A stretch of 64,000 nucleotides of DNA from the NCBI RefSeq assembly GCF_963678635.1, contig NC_087071.1, positions 40,751,797 to 40,815,796 of the forward strand. The letters are read 5' to 3'. Source of the stretch: Symsagittifera roscoffensis. Its lineage: Eukaryota; Xenacoelomorpha; Acoela; Convolutidae. Below, piece by piece: positions 62,353 through 64,000 of the stretch (position 1 is the stretch's first letter; each line of letters opens with the position of its first letter). Made by a program: the position numbers and the translations under genes. The notes beneath the pieces are model-generated. The model was not told where the DNA came from. It saw nothing but the letters and a program-made list of their open reading frames with translations, and made no database searches.

Positions 62353-63849
62353 AAAAGTCACAATTAGGACTAATTAATTGGTGTCTTGACGACCTTAAGG
62401 CAAATTGGAACATACATTACAAAGAGCTTGAACAGTTTTCTAGTTTAGGTGAACCAATTGATCGTACAATTGGGTTGATTGTTATTTTCTGCTTTCACTT
62501 TTTAAATTTTTTCTCGAATTCAAAAAACGAAAATCCATCAATTTATGATGAATTTTATGATGATTTGAACCATTTTAAAATATTTTTAGCGAGAGCAATT
62601 GAACAGATTTTTTTACTCTTTTTTGCTTTTACCCCAGCCGCGAAGTTTTTATCATTTTTTTTGTCTATTTTATCCGATTGTTACAAGACGTCACATGCGC
62701 ACTAATTAGTTTCTTTTAAATTTGCTTGAATTTTATATTTAACCCTGTAAGTACCTCCTTTCACCACAAAGCTAATTAGTTTTTCAGATGGAGGAAAATC
62801 TGATTTTTTTATTTTTCATAAGCAAAGCATCCTTTAATCCCCAATTAATATAAAGTTATTTTGCAACAATACAAGTTAGATGGAAAAAAGGAACAAGCCA
62901 AAATCATATGCCCGCCTTGATCAAAAATGCTACTAATAGGCAGTTTTCAAAATGAAAATTGCTAGTCTTACACTTTTCTTGCATTTCCATAAGGACATTA
63001 ATTTGCATGAAAGGTCTATGATGAGTGATTTTTCATATACGGAAATTTTATGAATAGGAGTTTTCCACAAACCAAAAAAAAATGATTTGAAAAAAAATTA
63101 AATTCTCAAAAGTTTTGGGTTGTGTTTGCAACCAAACACAAGTGGCAAACATCTGGGTCACTCAAGAGTAGATTTAACAAAACTGTAACTATCTTACAAT
63201 TACAAGGAATGAAAAATCTGCCGTAAGTTTCATAGTTTTGTCTTAAACAGATCTTATAAAGATAGAAGGAAAGTATCGAGCTTTTATAATTTGGCAATTT
63301 TTTCAAATTTAAATTCTTAATTAAACATGCATTGATCAAAGCATACAAACACATGCCATGCAAAATGAATACAAAACGGATACAAATTTGATACATTTGA
63401 ACGTTTTTGAAAAAAAAATATCCTGAGAAACGGAAAAAAATCAACTTTTTTTCTCAAAAAAACATATATTTTTTTTTCAGAAAATATTTGTTTGAGTAAA
63501 TTCATTACTTTTTTTTGTTGCTTTTTTGATGTTTTTCTTTTCAATATATGAAAATGCAACGAATGGTGTGCGATAACAAAAGAAAGTTTTTTGAAAATTT
63601 GAGGACTTCATTTAGCAAAATATTTGAAACTTGTATTATTAGTTTTTTCTTCGTAGACTTAGTTTATGGAATTGTATAGTTAGCCTTTTGGTCTATGGAG
63701 GTCAGCACGGGTGATATTATTTTCTAACTAACCAATCAAGGGTCTACACTGAAACCCAAGTATGATCAGCACATTGCAATGCGAACAAGTATTTCAACGC
63801 GGCCCATTGTATTGAAATTTTCTTATGCTGAAGTATTTAACTTTTGTAA
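62353..63849. other. AT-rich DNA to the right end, no supported gene
   Basis: A 123-codon + frame (62334-62705) and two - strand frames near 63106-63559 are low-complexity Phe/Lys/Ile-rich, typical of chance frames in AT-rich DNA. Confidence 0.35.
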
Positions 63850-64000
63850 GCTGATTTGCGCTGATATAAGCAGCTTTGTTATATATTTTTTGCTTTTGTC
63901 TTATTGCTAGGTTTTTTGTCTTATCGAGCAGAAATTTGAATTGTTACACTGCAAATAGCTTGAAACCTAATTTTGAAATCGAAATCCAAAGAATGGGCGT
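63850..64000 (+). repeat. Dispersed repeat, copy 2, cut by window end
   Basis: Matches 61551-61704 and continues to the last base, so its right boundary is not visible. Confidence 0.85.

Noticed and set aside
62334..62705. 123-codon + strand ORF
   Set aside because: Starts inside a dispersed repeat and is low-complexity Phe/Lys/Ile-rich.

Overview
The window is invertebrate-type animal DNA, AT-rich and crowded with transposable elements. One host gene is recognisable end to end: F-actin-capping protein alpha (CapZ alpha), with five exons on the + strand at 13689-24777. Two small secreted Kunitz-like genes lie on the - strand; one is intact and one is broken by a transposon. The species cannot be named. 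A GC-AG intron, an env-bearing Ty3 element, Kunitz genes and abundant short non-autonomous elements would fit a tunicate such as a larvacean, but that is a guess.

Layout. 1-1954: a retroelement gag on the - strand that runs off the left edge. 2735-5757: a scattered array of a CCCCTCCGGATT motif. 7032-12656: a non-LTR retrotransposon with a 2A-like peptide, a chromo-barrel-like segment, a reverse transcriptase and a restriction-like endonuclease, lying between two nearly identical 967-bp direct repeats. 13689-24777: the CapZ alpha gene. Its 8.8-kb last intron holds a tandem duplication and an intact antisense Ty1/Copia element (16685-21790) flanked by a 165-bp duplication. 26541-45465: an 18.9-kb LTR element, very young by LTR identity, with a 4-bp target duplication. 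45466-64000: gene-poor DNA with the Kunitz genes, two hAT-like MITE families with 8-bp target duplications, tRNA-like SINE heads and several duplicated segments.

The most unusual object is the 18.9-kb Ty3/Gypsy, retrovirus-like element. Besides gag, pol and an env-like glycoprotein it carries a basic pre-gag ORF, two overlapping small membrane ORFs, a 377-codon ORF with no ATG, a 601-residue ORF joined to env by an ATGA overlap, and a good candidate 79-nt intron just after the last stop codon. Gag and pol overlap in different frames, so a +1 shift is implied. All reading frames are open. Together with the almost identical LTRs this suggests a recently mobile element with an expression plan more complex than gag-pol-env.

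Several genes are absent from a simple ATG-to-stop view and were found by reading the sequence: the left-edge gag, the ATG-less ORF, the CapZ exon structure and the interrupted Kunitz paralog.
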